Assembly: GCF_900582625.1 (NCBI RefSeq)
Contig: NZ_UTIQ01000001.1
Coordinates: 1 to 64,000, forward strand
Direction of reading: 5' to 3'
From: Pseudomonas viridiflava
GTDB taxonomy: Bacteria; Pseudomonadota; Gammaproteobacteria; Pseudomonadales; Pseudomonadaceae
DNA: 64,000 bases
The notes beneath the pieces were generated by a model. It had not been told where the DNA came from and did not search any database. It saw only the letters and a program-made list of their open reading frames with translations. This document shows, one piece after another, positions 33,297 to 42,027 of this stretch (position 1 is the first letter of the stretch; each line of letters begins with the position of its first letter). A program made the position numbers and the translations under genes.

Positions 33297-34466
33297 TCAG
33301 CCCTCGCCCAGTTCGCGCATTACCGCGTACAGCGCCGACTTGGCTTCAAAGCCCACGCCTGGAATATCCGGCAGGCCGACGTAACCGTCTTGCACCTGAA
33401 TGCCGTCGGCAAAACCGCCGAAGGGCTGGAACACATCCGGGTAGGATTCGTTGCCGCCCAGGTGCAAGCCGGCAGCGATGTTCAGCGACATCTGATGGCC
33501 ACCGTGGGGCACCACGCGGCGCGACGACCAGCCCAGTTCCTCCATGACCTTGAGCGTGCGCATGTACTCCACCAGCCCGTACGACAGCGCGCAGTCGAAC
33601 TGCACATAGTCGCGGTCGGCACGCATGCCGCCGTGGCGCAGCAGGTTGCGCGCGTCCTGGTGAGAGAACAGGTTTTCGCCAGTGGCCATCGGCAGTTCGT
33701 AGTGATTGGCCAGCTCGGCTTGCAGGGCGTAGTCCAGCGGGTCGCCGGCTTCTTCGTACCAGAACAGGTTGTACGGCTTGAGCGCCTCGGCGTAGGCAAT
33801 CGCCGTGCGTTGGTCGAAGCGGCCGTTGGCGTCTACGGCCAGACGGCTGCCATCGCCGACCACTTTGATCACCGACTCGATACGGCGAATGTCTTCGGCC
33901 AACGGCACCGCGCCGATTTTCATCTTCACCACGTTGTAGCCGCGGTCCAGATAACTGCGCATTTCGTCTTGCAGCTTGGTGTCGTCCTTGCCGGGGTAGT
34001 AGTAACCGCCGGCGGCGTACACCCACACTTTGTCGTCGGCCTGGCCGTTGCGGTAACGGTCCGCGAGCAGGCGGTACAGCGGCTTGCCTTCGATTTTAGC
34101 CACGGCGTCCCACACCGCCATGTCGATAGTGCCCACTGCCACCGAGCGCTCGCCGTGGCCGCCGGGCTTCTCGTTGGTCATCAGGGTTTTCCAGATGGCG
34201 AACGGGTCGAGGTTGTTGTGTTCCTTGTCGATCAGCGAGTCCGGGTCGGCTTCGGTGATGCGCGCCAGGAAGCGGTCACGCATCAGCGCGCCCTGGCCGT
34301 AGCGGCCGTTGGAGTTGAAGCCGTAACCGATTACCGGCTTGCCGTCGCGGATCACATCGGTAACCACCGCCACGACCGAACAGGTCATTTTCGAGAAGTC
34401 GATGTAGGCGTTGGCAATGGGCGAGGCAATGGAAACGGTTTTTTCGCGGATGTCGACGATACGCAT
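33297..34466 (-). CDS. tarD: D(-)-tartrate dehydratase, enolase superfamily
   Basis: A 389-residue mandelate-racemase-type enzyme that closely follows the pattern of characterised D-tartrate dehydratase: PIANAYIDFSKMTCSVVAVV, GYGFNSNGRYGQGALMRDRF, NEKPGGHGERSVAVGTIDMA. Catalytic and metal residues are VKMKIG (KxK), the Asp of AVDANGRF, the Glu of FWYEEAGD, the Glu of ATGENLFS, and the His of VPHGGHQM. It should convert D-tartrate to oxaloacetate using Mg2+. AGAGGAA precedes the ATG. Divergent from a LysR regulator and upstream of a DctA-like carrier. I base the specificity on remembered similarity. Confidence 0.9.
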   Translation of the reverse strand: MRIVDIREKTVSIASPIANAYIDFSKMTCSVVAVVTDVIRDGKPVIGYGFNSNGRYGQGALMRDRFLARITEADPDSLIDKEHNNLDPFAIWKTLMTNEKPGGHGERSVAVGTIDMAVWDAVAKIEGKPLYRLLADRYRNGQADDKVWVYAAGGYYYPGKDDTKLQDEMRSYLDRGYNVVKMKIGAVPLAEDIRRIESVIKVVGDGSRLAVDANGRFDQRTAIAYAEALKPYNLFWYEEAGDPLDYALQAELANHYELPMATGENLFSHQDARNLLRHGGMRADRDYVQFDCALSYGLVEYMRTLKVMEELGWSSRRVVPHGGHQMSLNIAAGLHLGGNESYPDVFQPFGGFADGIQVQDGYVGLPDIPGVGFEAKSALYAVMRELGEG

Positions 34467-34567
34467 GGCGCGTTCCTCTTGTTGTTGAGGAGGTCACCGT
34501 AAACTTGGCTCCGGAGCGCGCCCAATGCTATTAATGCGGCACCCCATGCACAAACGGCATTGCCCCG

Positions 34568-35437
34568 ATGGAACTCGTCTGGCTCGAAGATTTTGCAGCG
34601 CTGGCCACCTATGGCAGCTTCGTTCGCGCCGCCGAAGCGCGGCACATTACGCAACCGGCATTTAGCCGCCGGGTACGTTCACTGGAAACCTGGCTGGGTG
34701 TCGAGCTGTTCATTCGCACCCCTCATGGCGCCACGCTGACCGAGGCAGGCAAGCACATTCTGGCCAGCGCCCAGGACGCCGCCAGCCGGCTGTACCGCAT
34801 CCGCGCCGAGGCCCAGGAAGTCGCCGGTAAAGCCGCAAAAACCCTGCTGTTCGCCGCCACCCATTCGCTGTCGTTTACCTTCTTTCCGCGCTGGATTCGC
34901 AGCGCCGACAAAGGCGCGCCCATTGAAGCGGTGCGTCTGGACTCAGGCAGCATGGCGGTGTGCGAGCACATGCTGGTGCACGGCCAGGTGCAGTTTTTGC
35001 TCTGCCATCGCCACCCCGACGTGCCGCCGCTGCTGCCGCCGGAGCAGTTCGTTAGTAAGGTGATTGGTCACGATGTGCTGATGCCGCTGATGGGCGCTTC
35101 GGCCGAGTTTGGCGACGGCGCCGACGCCCTGCCCTACCTCGCCTACACCGAAGAGTCGGGCCTGGGGCGAATCGTCAGCCACCGCTTGCTGGGCGAGCAA
35201 GCGCCGCCGTTGGAACCGCTGTTCAGCAGCCCGTTGGCCGCCGTGCTGATGTCCATGGCGCTGGAAAACAAAGGCATCGCCTGGCTGCCCAAAAGCCTGA
35301 CCGAGCAGGAAATCGTCGACGCGCGGCTCAAGCGCGCCCTGGATGAGCGCTGGGATATACCGCTGGATATCCACATCACACGCCCTGTCGCGCCCATCAG
35401 TCCGTCGGCTGAAGCGTTTTGGCAGACACTCGGTTGA
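34568..35437 (+). CDS. LysR-family regulator of the tartrate genes
   Basis: A 289-residue LysR protein: N-terminal helix-turn-helix (LEDFAALATYGSFVRAAEAR, HITQPAFSRRVRSLE) and a co-inducer domain. It is divergent from tarD with a 101-bp gap, the typical LysR arrangement, and is likely induced by tartrate or a product. Followed by a REP pair. Confidence 0.92.
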   Translation: MELVWLEDFAALATYGSFVRAAEARHITQPAFSRRVRSLETWLGVELFIRTPHGATLTEAGKHILASAQDAASRLYRIRAEAQEVAGKAAKTLLFAATHSLSFTFFPRWIRSADKGAPIEAVRLDSGSMAVCEHMLVHGQVQFLLCHRHPDVPPLLPPEQFVSKVIGHDVLMPLMGASAEFGDGADALPYLAYTEESGLGRIVSHRLLGEQAPPLEPLFSSPLAAVLMSMALENKGIAWLPKSLTEQEIVDARLKRALDERWDIPLDIHITRPVAPISPSAEAFWQTLG

Positions 35438-35454
35438 CGGGTGGTACGCAACAG

Positions 35455-35528
35455 CATCGCGGCTGAAGCCGCTCCTACAAGGGCGGCGGTAACAAGTGAT
35501 CACTGTAGGAGCGGCTTTAGCCGCGATG
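35455..35528. repeat. Inverted pair of REP elements
   Basis: CATCGCGGCTGAAGCCGCTC... at 35455-35479 and its inverse TGTAGGAGCGGCTTTAGCCG... at 35504-35528, 24 bases apart. A typical Pseudomonas REP doublet after the LysR gene. Confidence 0.92.
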
Positions 35529-35628
35529 GATTCGCACACCCAACGCTGAACAGCCACTTGTCGTCTCGGCCAATCGCCCGCCGCTAGCTGAAGATCCCTT
35601 GCTAAGACGCACTGGCGAGGACCGGCTG

Positions 35629-36627
35629 ATGAGCGCAGATGCACACGACTACACCGCCCTGTTTGATCAACCCGAATCCGCTCCGGTCGGCACCGGGCAT
35701 GCCGAGCTGGATTGTTTAATCATCGGCGCAGGCCCGGCCGGGCTGACCACGGCGGTTGATCTGAGCCGCTATCACCGCCGCGTACTGGTGGCCGACGGTG
35801 GCCGCAGCCGCGCCAGTCTGATTCCGCTGTCGCATAACTACCCAGGTTTCCCGCCCGGCATTTCCGGTAATGAACTGCTCGCCCGCCTGCGTGAACAGGC
35901 CACGCGCTATGGCGCCGCCATCAGAGCCGGCCGCGTGCACAGCCTGGAAAAAACCAGCACCGGGTTCACTGCCCAACTCAACGGCCGCGCGATTACCGCG
36001 CGGCGCGTGGTGTTAGCGACGGGCATTGTCGATACTTTGCCGGACATGGACCGGCCCTACGACGGCGTGGCGCAAGCGTCGATCAGGCTTTGCCCGATTT
36101 GTGACGGTTATGAGATCGATGGCGACGACGTGGCGGTGTATGGCGAGGCCCATTGCGCGATCAGTCATGGGCTGTTTCTGCGCAACTTCACCGACCGCGT
36201 TACGGTGCTGGTGCACGGCGACAGCCAGGCCTGCGAGGAAGCCGTGGCGGTGGCGCGGCACACGGGCATACGACTGATCAGCGACCGCGTGGAGCACATC
36301 GAAATCGCTGGCGAACAGGTGCGTGTGGTCACCTGCAAGGGCGAGCAATTTCACTTCGATATCGTCTACCCCTCGTTGGGTTCACAGGTGTGTTCGGAGC
36401 TTGCCACCCACCTCGGCGCGCAGGCCACTGACGGTGGCTCGCTGCAGGTGGACGCGCACCAGCGCACCACGGTCGAAGGACTGTATGCGGTGGGGGATGT
36501 GGTGGATTCGCTGAAGCAAATCAGTGTCGCGACGGGCCAGGCGGCGGTCTGTGCGACCGCCGTGCATAACAGCCTTGAAGTGCGTTTGTGGGACCGGGCA
36601 CGGGACAAAAAAGCCGTGCCCGATTAA
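35629..36627 (+). CDS. Thioredoxin-reductase-like FAD/NAD(P) oxidoreductase
   Basis: A 332-residue flavoprotein. The FAD motif LIIGAGPAGLTTAVDLSRY is near residue 30, a CxxC pair (CPICDGYEIDG) is in the thioredoxin-reductase position near residue 148, and the second FAD motif is VEGLYAVGDVVDSLKQ. The NAD(P) site VAVYGEAHCAISHGL lacks the normal GxGxxA pattern, so cofactor use may be unusual. GAGG precedes the ATG. Could be a disulfide reductase or a ferredoxin/flavodoxin-type reductase. Confidence 0.88.
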   Translation: MSADAHDYTALFDQPESAPVGTGHAELDCLIIGAGPAGLTTAVDLSRYHRRVLVADGGRSRASLIPLSHNYPGFPPGISGNELLARLREQATRYGAAIRAGRVHSLEKTSTGFTAQLNGRAITARRVVLATGIVDTLPDMDRPYDGVAQASIRLCPICDGYEIDGDDVAVYGEAHCAISHGLFLRNFTDRVTVLVHGDSQACEEAVAVARHTGIRLISDRVEHIEIAGEQVRVVTCKGEQFHFDIVYPSLGSQVCSELATHLGAQATDGGSLQVDAHQRTTVEGLYAVGDVVDSLKQISVATGQAAVCATAVHNSLEVRLWDRARDKKAVPD

Positions 36628-36644
36628 CCCTTAAGCAGGCGCAC

Positions 36645-37325
36645 TCAGCGTCGTGCCTGAAGCTGCCGGGGCGAGGTGAGTACGTGCTCAAGCTGCGGCT
36701 CATCCACGGCCAGGTGCACCGCCATATGGTGCGCCTGTTCCCATTGCAGATCGGGGTCCAGCCACCGCATGGCGTGTTCGGCGGTGAAGGCCAGGAGCCG
36801 CTGCGAGTAGTCGTTGTGGCTGCAGGTCATAAACGCCATGCCGTCACAGCCGCTGGGCTTCTCGCTGATTTGCGCCAGGCCGGCGAGGAACAATGGCGTG
36901 GAACGGCGCGAAGTGGTGTAGCTCAGGCGCAGCGGTTGATCGAGCGGCGCGTCGGTGGGCAGGTCGTACCAGCCGTCCACCGGCACCAATACGCGGCCAT
37001 TGCTGCGCACGCGATCGAACACTTTCGAGCGCATCACCAGGTGCAACGGCATCTGCGTACGCGGCGGCATGGTGCCCATGGCCCATACCGGCGACCATCC
37101 CCAGCGCACTTTCACGCTTTCGATCTCACCGTCACGCTGGCGCAAAACGCTGACCGGCATATTGGGTTTGATCACGCTTTTTTTCTGCCCAGATGTCGCG
37201 AACGTAGCCGCCGAATGCCGGCTGCCCATGGCTCTGGATTCGCCGCTGACCAGGCGAGTTTCGGTATGTGCAAATAACTCAGAAAAATCCGTGGATGAAG
37301 CGTGTTGAACAATACATTTACACAT
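36645..37325 (-). CDS. SRAP (YedK/HMCES-like) protein with altered active site
   Basis: A 226-residue SOS response-associated peptidase homologue. The start MCKCIV keeps the essential Cys2 that crosslinks abasic sites. WGWSPVWA and PVDGWYDLP match the YedK WGYAPGWW and FADGWFEWK regions, so the catalytic Glu is Asp here, and the positions of YedK Asn75 and His160 appear to be other residues. GGAG precedes the ATG at 37325; a longer reading frame would remove Cys2 from the start and is rejected. It may still bind DNA or may have changed role. Confidence 0.82.
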   Translation of the reverse strand: MCKCIVQHASSTDFSELFAHTETRLVSGESRAMGSRHSAATFATSGQKKSVIKPNMPVSVLRQRDGEIESVKVRWGWSPVWAMGTMPPRTQMPLHLVMRSKVFDRVRSNGRVLVPVDGWYDLPTDAPLDQPLRLSYTTSRRSTPLFLAGLAQISEKPSGCDGMAFMTCSHNDYSQRLLAFTAEHAMRWLDPDLQWEQAHHMAVHLAVDEPQLEHVLTSPRQLQARR

Positions 37326-37480
37326 GGCGAAACTCCGGCAGTCGTTCGTAAAGACGTCGTCGGCATAGTCGCGCTTAGCAGCGGATGACGACGTTGTGTA
37401 CGTACGAGCGGTTGCCTGCAGCGCCGGTTCGACACTTCCGACCAACAGCCGGTTGGCGAGTGAACTCACCGCAACCCTGC

Positions 37481-38170
37481 TCAGTGAAACGTGGGAAACC
37501 GTTCTTTGACGAGCGCCTGCGCGTCATCGGCGAGCTGATCGAGCAAGCGGTCGCGCTCGTGCTCCGCCTCGCGCATGGCGGTGTCGCCGTGCTGTTTAAG
37601 CAGATACGTATGAATCTGCCGCACCTCTTTGGACTGATAGATGGGCGCCTGATCTTGCACCGCCACCATGCCGCTGGAACGTTGTGCGTGCGTGTTCATC
37701 AGCACCTGCGGGCCCTGAGCGGCCAGCACGCGAAAGCCCATTGCCTCGAAGGCCGGCACCTGACTGGCCACGCACGCCAACTCCATATGCGGGCGCTGCT
37801 CGATGACTTTCGCCACCATGGCCCGCGCAATCCCACGCCGACGATGGCTGGCTTGCACCGCCATATAAGCCAGGGTGCAGGCTTGGGCGTCGTCATGGCT
37901 GGGCAAATACAAGGCAAAGCCCAACACCTGTGACGGGTCTTCGTCATCCAAGGCCAACACCAACCGAGGCGCACTCGGTTGCGCCTCGCCCATGGCCTGT
38001 AGATACAAGTGCACCTCAAAGCCGATCACGTACTGGTACAGCTGAAACAGCGGATTTTCAGGCGTTAGCGGGACCGGGCTGATATCGGTGAAATAGTCGA
38101 CCACCATCTGCAACACCTGGCTTTTCAGCGACTCGGGCGGCGGGGTGTCCAGGTGTACAAGAGTGAACAT
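37481..38170 (-). CDS. GNAT family N-acetyltransferase
   Basis: A 229-residue protein. The acetyl-CoA pyrophosphate loop is seen as ASHRRRGIARAMV near residue 110, preceded by the beta4 strand ACTLAYMAV. A charged helical tail of about 60 residues extends beyond the GNAT core (EVRQIHTYLLKQHGD...). GGAG precedes the ATG. Substrate unknown. Confidence 0.87.
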   Translation of the reverse strand: MFTLVHLDTPPPESLKSQVLQMVVDYFTDISPVPLTPENPLFQLYQYVIGFEVHLYLQAMGEAQPSAPRLVLALDDEDPSQVLGFALYLPSHDDAQACTLAYMAVQASHRRRGIARAMVAKVIEQRPHMELACVASQVPAFEAMGFRVLAAQGPQVLMNTHAQRSSGMVAVQDQAPIYQSKEVRQIHTYLLKQHGDTAMREAEHERDRLLDQLADDAQALVKERFPTFH

Positions 38171-38344
38171 GGGCGGCTAGGCTCCGGGGGCGGCAGGGGA
38201 AAAAACCGATGGGTCGCTATTGTAGCGTCGGCACCGCGCGCGCTCACAGCGAGCGTTTGCGCACAGGCGCCGAGCGTTTCGGCACAGTGCAGGTGCGGCG
38301 CGATTATTAACATCGAGGCTCATCCAACGACCCTGAGTGAGCCT

Positions 38345-38893
38345 ATGAACAGTCGTGTATTGATCGGCGCAATCGCCTTCACCGCCGCCAGCCTGGCCCA
38401 GGCCCAGGCCCAAGGCTTGACCCTGAGCAGCCCGGACATCGCCGACAACCGCCGCCTGGATACGCGCCAGGTGTACCAGGCCTTTGGTTGTGAAGGCGGT
38501 AACGTCTCGCCCGCATTGTTGTGGAGCCATGCACCGGCGGGCACCAAAGGCTTCGCCATCACCGTGTACGACCCGGACGCGCCCACCGGCAGCGGCTGGT
38601 GGCACTGGACCGTCTTCAACCTGCCCGCCTCTGTTAACGCGTTACCCGCCGCCGCCAACGCCAGCACCTTGCCGACCGGCGCTGTGCAAGGGCGCAGCGA
38701 TTACGGCACCGCGCAATTCGGTGGCGCGTGCCCGCCGGTGGGCGACAAACCCCATCGCTACCAATTCACCGTGTGGGCATTGAAAGTGGATAAACTGCCG
38801 CTCGACAACCAGGCCAGCGGCGCGCTCGTGGGCTACATGCTCAACGCCAATGTTCTGGAAAAGGCCACGCTCACCCCCGTGTACGGACGCTAA
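38345..38893 (+). CDS. YbhB/YbcL (PEBP) family exported protein
   Basis: A 182-residue protein with a signal peptide (IAFTAASLAQAQA). PEBP landmarks include NVSPALLWSHAPAGTKGFAI, the DPDAP motif with GWWHWTVFNLP, and GGACPPVGDKPHRYQFTVWAL. Family members bind phospholipid head groups or act as kinase/protease inhibitors; bacterial roles are poorly defined. Five bases before the AraC gene, same strand. Confidence 0.9.
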   Translation: MNSRVLIGAIAFTAASLAQAQAQGLTLSSPDIADNRRLDTRQVYQAFGCEGGNVSPALLWSHAPAGTKGFAITVYDPDAPTGSGWWHWTVFNLPASVNALPAAANASTLPTGAVQGRSDYGTAQFGGACPPVGDKPHRYQFTVWALKVDKLPLDNQASGALVGYMLNANVLEKATLTPVYGR

Positions 38894-38898
38894 CTGCC

Positions 38899-39801
38899 AT
38901 GCCCTCTTCTGCCGGCATTCAACACCAGGAAAGCCGAATATCTGCCTGCGTGATCGAGGCTCGCCAGCACCATGCGTTGCAGCGAGTCACCGTGTTCGTC
39001 ACCACCTTGTGCCGCGTTCGACAGGGCGAAAAAGTGCTGCACTGGGACGGCAAAGAAATGCGCGGCGGGCCTCAGCATCTGGTGCTGTTGCCGGCAGGTT
39101 ATGAACTGGCGGTCACCAATATTCCCGGCAAGCACGGCCACTACATTGCCGATGCCATCAGTATCCCCACCGAGCTATTGCGCGATTTTCACGCGCGCTA
39201 CCGGCAGCAACTGGACGCCCATCGCGGCTCGGCCCAGGACCTCAGCGTGCCGCTCGACGCCCACACCAGCCAAGCCTGGGATCACCTTTTACAGGCCGTG
39301 AACGCCGGCGCCCCCGATGCCCTGCGCACCTTATATGGCGAGGCGGTATTGCTTGGCTTGGGGCTAGCGGGCCTTGCCGGCCCGCTTTTCGAAGACCGTC
39401 ACGACCCGCTGAGCGAGCGCTTGCAGCACCTGATAATGAGCGCGCCCGGTAGCGACTGGACGGTGGAAAGCGCCGCGCGGAAACTGCACCTCGGCGCCTC
39501 GACATTGCGACGGCAATTGAACAGCGAACAGCGCAGCTTTCGCGAAATTCTTAAAGAAATCCGACTCGGCACGGCGCTGCATTTGCTACAAACCACCAGC
39601 CGACAAGTGAGCGACATCGCCGCGTGCAACGGCTACGCCTCGGCGTCCCGATTTGCCGTGAGTTTTCGCGCGCGCTTCGGCATTTCACCCAGGAATTTGC
39701 GCTCAGCCATCGGCCGCTCAGTTGACGAACCACTGCCCGCCATACCACCAGAGCCACCCGCCCAGCGCGAGCCAACTCAACACAATCACACCCGCCATTA
39801 A
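38899..39801 (+). CDS. AraC-family transcriptional regulator
   Basis: A 300-residue regulator with an N-terminal cupin-like sensor half and a C-terminal double helix-turn-helix (DWTVESAARKLHLGASTLRR, then DIAACNGYASASRFAVSFRA and RFGISPRNLR). The last 28 residues, rich in proline, lie beyond the usual end and overlap the convergent DUF1232 gene by 84 bases. Probably co-transcribed with the PEBP gene. Confidence 0.9.
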   Translation: MPSSAGIQHQESRISACVIEARQHHALQRVTVFVTTLCRVRQGEKVLHWDGKEMRGGPQHLVLLPAGYELAVTNIPGKHGHYIADAISIPTELLRDFHARYRQQLDAHRGSAQDLSVPLDAHTSQAWDHLLQAVNAGAPDALRTLYGEAVLLGLGLAGLAGPLFEDRHDPLSERLQHLIMSAPGSDWTVESAARKLHLGASTLRRQLNSEQRSFREILKEIRLGTALHLLQTTSRQVSDIAACNGYASASRFAVSFRARFGISPRNLRSAIGRSVDEPLPAIPPEPPAQREPTQHNHTRH

Positions 39802-40119
39802 CCAGCGACCCTTCAGCGCCAAGCGCTGCCCCGCCATCGCCTCGGCCGCGGGCCGACAACGCGCCTGCACAGCGGCCGGCGTCAGGCGCAGCGCCAAGGC
39901 AATGCCCAACGGCAACAGCAGCAGATCGTCCAAATAACCCACCACCGGCACGAAATCCGGAATCAAATCGATGGGGCTGGCCGCGTACGCCAGCGTGGCC
40001 AAGGCAACCACCTTCGGCAGCCACGGCATGGCCGCATCGCGGCAGCACAGCCAGAGCAAAACCAGGTTGGTTTTCAGGCGATGGGCCCAGTGTTTGAGGC
40101 GAGTGACAAGGGCGTTCAA
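39718..40119 (-). CDS. DUF1232 (YkvA-like) membrane protein
   Basis: A 133-residue protein with the DUF1232 core YAASPIDLIPDFVPVVGYLD, flanked by hydrophobic segments and ending with a further helix (LMAGVIVLSWLALGGWLWW). I choose the TTG at 40119 because GAGG lies eight bases upstream; a GTG at 40152 would add 11 residues. It overlaps the convergent AraC gene. Function unknown. Confidence 0.85.
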   Translation of the reverse strand: MNALVTRLKHWAHRLKTNLVLLWLCCRDAAMPWLPKVVALATLAYAASPIDLIPDFVPVVGYLDDLLLLPLGIALALRLTPAAVQARCRPAAEAMAGQRLALKGRWLMAGVIVLSWLALGGWLWWYGGQWFVN

Positions 40120-40262
40120 GGGAGAAGCCTCGGGGCGTGTTGATAGAGTCACCCATTTTTCAAGCTGGGTGAGGCCGGTGATCGGTGGGTAACAAACACT
40201 ACCTGTCTCGGACGCCGTCTTGCCGATACAATCGCGCCTTTTTTCACCCTTGAGTTTTCAGC

Positions 40263-41642
40263 ATGGACGCACGTAGTTCACTTCTGGCTGCACTATCGCT
40301 CGCTCTGGCGGCCTGTAGCTCAGCCCCGTCAAAACCCTCGAAGCAACCAGGTCTCACGGTCTTCGAGAGTGTGATCAACTCGGCGGCCAACCCCGACACG
40401 ATCATGCGAGCCGGCGATCGCGTCTCCTACCTCGTAATCTCTTCCGGCGAACACGCTGCATTGGCGCGCTTCGATGCCTCCTGCAGCGAGCCAAGCGCCA
40501 GCATGTACTACCTGACATCTGGTGGTTACATGCACGCTTTTTCTGATGATGATTCGGCCCGCCTGCCCGACGCTCAGCTTCAGTTACTGCAACGCAGTGA
40601 ACAACGTCGTGCAGCCTGTGACTATCGTGCGACACCAGACTGGCGAGCCTTGGATACAGCCGAGAACCAGGACTGGCTCTTGCTCGACCGCAACAGCGCG
40701 AAGACGGAAAACGGGCGCCTGATGCTATGGACCGCACGCTACCCGGCACGCTATCAGATGGGAGCTGAACGAGCGTTGGTAGCCCAACGGCATGAGCGTT
40801 TGGCCGTCGATTGCACACAACGCACATTCAAACGCTTAAGCCAGTTTTCAACCGATGCCAATGGCGCAGTGCTCACCGGCACGCTCTATGGCCAAGCCAC
40901 GCCGCTGATCGCACCGCAGGGGCAAGATGACCAGCGCCTGCTCGACTTGATCTGTAAGCCGGCGGCCGAGTGGGCAATGCTGCCCAAGCCGCCGGCACGT
41001 ACGCCACTGATGCCCCAATTGGATACCCCGGTAGCCCCGCCTGCTGTGTTAGCCGCAATCGACGCCCTTCAGCTTCCGCCACCACGCTTGACGTTGCAGG
41101 CTGTGGACTACCGTTACGATGCAACCGTGATGGCGAAGCACACAGTTACCGACGTCCATCGTGAAGACGTCTTCACTCACGATCCCCAAAGCGGCCAGCT
41201 CCTGGTGCAGCCCAACGATGCAGCGCTGGGTACGGAGCTGCGCCTGACCTTTCGCGGATTGATAGACCTCGCCAGTCGCTCGTTCGACCGCAGCACCGGC
41301 GAGCAAGTCAGCGACAAGTCTCCGGTTATCGGTTTGGACTTCAAAGGTGACTGGAAAAACCTGCCGCAAGGCAGTGAGGTCGCTTACTCGTTAACGCAAG
41401 CCACTGGCCCGAAGCCCCACACCAGCATCGTGACCTGCCAGGTCGGCGCTGCGCGAGCGGCCAGCCAGATAAACGCCGCTCTGCAAGGCTCGGCTAAGCC
41501 GCTGACCTGCACCAAGATAAAAACAAAACGCATGGAATGGACGCAACGCTTCGACTATCTCGAGGACTACGGGGTGTTCGTGTTAGCCGCAGAGAACAGT
41601 CCGCTCGGTCAATGGACCTGGCGTGTGAAATCGGCGCGCTGA
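40263..41642 (+). CDS. Hypothetical lipoprotein
   Basis: A 459-residue lipoprotein: signal peptide with lipobox LAAC (Cys18), then a proline/serine-rich linker. The mature region has no recognised domain. Repeated cysteines (for example residues 79, 118, 184, 237) suggest periplasmic disulfides. The +2 residue is serine, favouring the outer membrane. Confidence 0.8.
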   Translation: MDARSSLLAALSLALAACSSAPSKPSKQPGLTVFESVINSAANPDTIMRAGDRVSYLVISSGEHAALARFDASCSEPSASMYYLTSGGYMHAFSDDDSARLPDAQLQLLQRSEQRRAACDYRATPDWRALDTAENQDWLLLDRNSAKTENGRLMLWTARYPARYQMGAERALVAQRHERLAVDCTQRTFKRLSQFSTDANGAVLTGTLYGQATPLIAPQGQDDQRLLDLICKPAAEWAMLPKPPARTPLMPQLDTPVAPPAVLAAIDALQLPPPRLTLQAVDYRYDATVMAKHTVTDVHREDVFTHDPQSGQLLVQPNDAALGTELRLTFRGLIDLASRSFDRSTGEQVSDKSPVIGLDFKGDWKNLPQGSEVAYSLTQATGPKPHTSIVTCQVGAARAASQINAALQGSAKPLTCTKIKTKRMEWTQRFDYLEDYGVFVLAAENSPLGQWTWRVKSAR

Positions 41643-41749
41643 GAGAGCCTTTTCAGCAAGGTCGCCCCGCCACCCTGGCGGCAATCGGACCGTCGGGGTT
41701 CGAACAAGGAATAGGGCTCGCCTTTATTTTTGCGTGGGGAACCGAGGCC

Positions 41750-42025
41750 TCAGAAGCTGCGCACGCTATCGCTGAACACGCCTTGCGCTTGCACGAATGC
41801 GTTGTAGGCATCAATAGCGGTGCGATTTTCGGCCGCCCCCTGTGGGAGCGACTTTAGTCGCGATGTTTTTAAATCAAGAGCATCGCGACTAAAGTCGCTC
41901 CTACAGATTTGGGCTTCCCCGCTACCTGCGATGTCTCGTTCGCGCTGTGTCTTGGCGGGCGCTTTGGCAGGCGCCTGCGCCAACGTCGTGGAGATAGTGC
42001 TGTTCAATTCCTTGGCCTCGTCCAT
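41750..42025 (-). pseudogene. CcdA-type antitoxin remnant split by a REP pair
   Basis: An open frame on the minus strand that begins DEAKELNSTISTTLAQ...KTQRERDIA and ends ENRTAIDAYNAFVQAQGVF followed by SDSVRSF. Joined, these match the second half of CcdA-family antitoxins (..RQRERWLAENREAIAAYN..). Between them an inverted REP pair (41841-41906) keeps the frame open but adds about 22 foreign residues. The normal N-terminal DNA-binding segment is missing: the fragment starts two bases after the stop of the upstream lipoprotein gene. No intact CcdB follows. Confidence 0.72.
41841..41906. repeat. Inverted REP doublet inside the antitoxin remnant
   Basis: TGTGGGAGCGACTTTAGTCG... (41841-41865) and CATCGCGACTAAAGTCGCTC... 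(41881-41906), separated by 15 bases. This is the GACTTTAGTCGCGATG variant of the Pseudomonas REP, unlike the GGCTTTAGCCGCGATG variant at 31828 and 35455. Confidence 0.92.
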
Positions 42026-42027
42026 CG

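Noticed and set aside
41690..41720. GGGGTTCGAAC, resembling the T-loop end of a tRNA
   Set aside because: The flanking bases do not form a T-stem and no acceptor or anticodon arm can be drawn.
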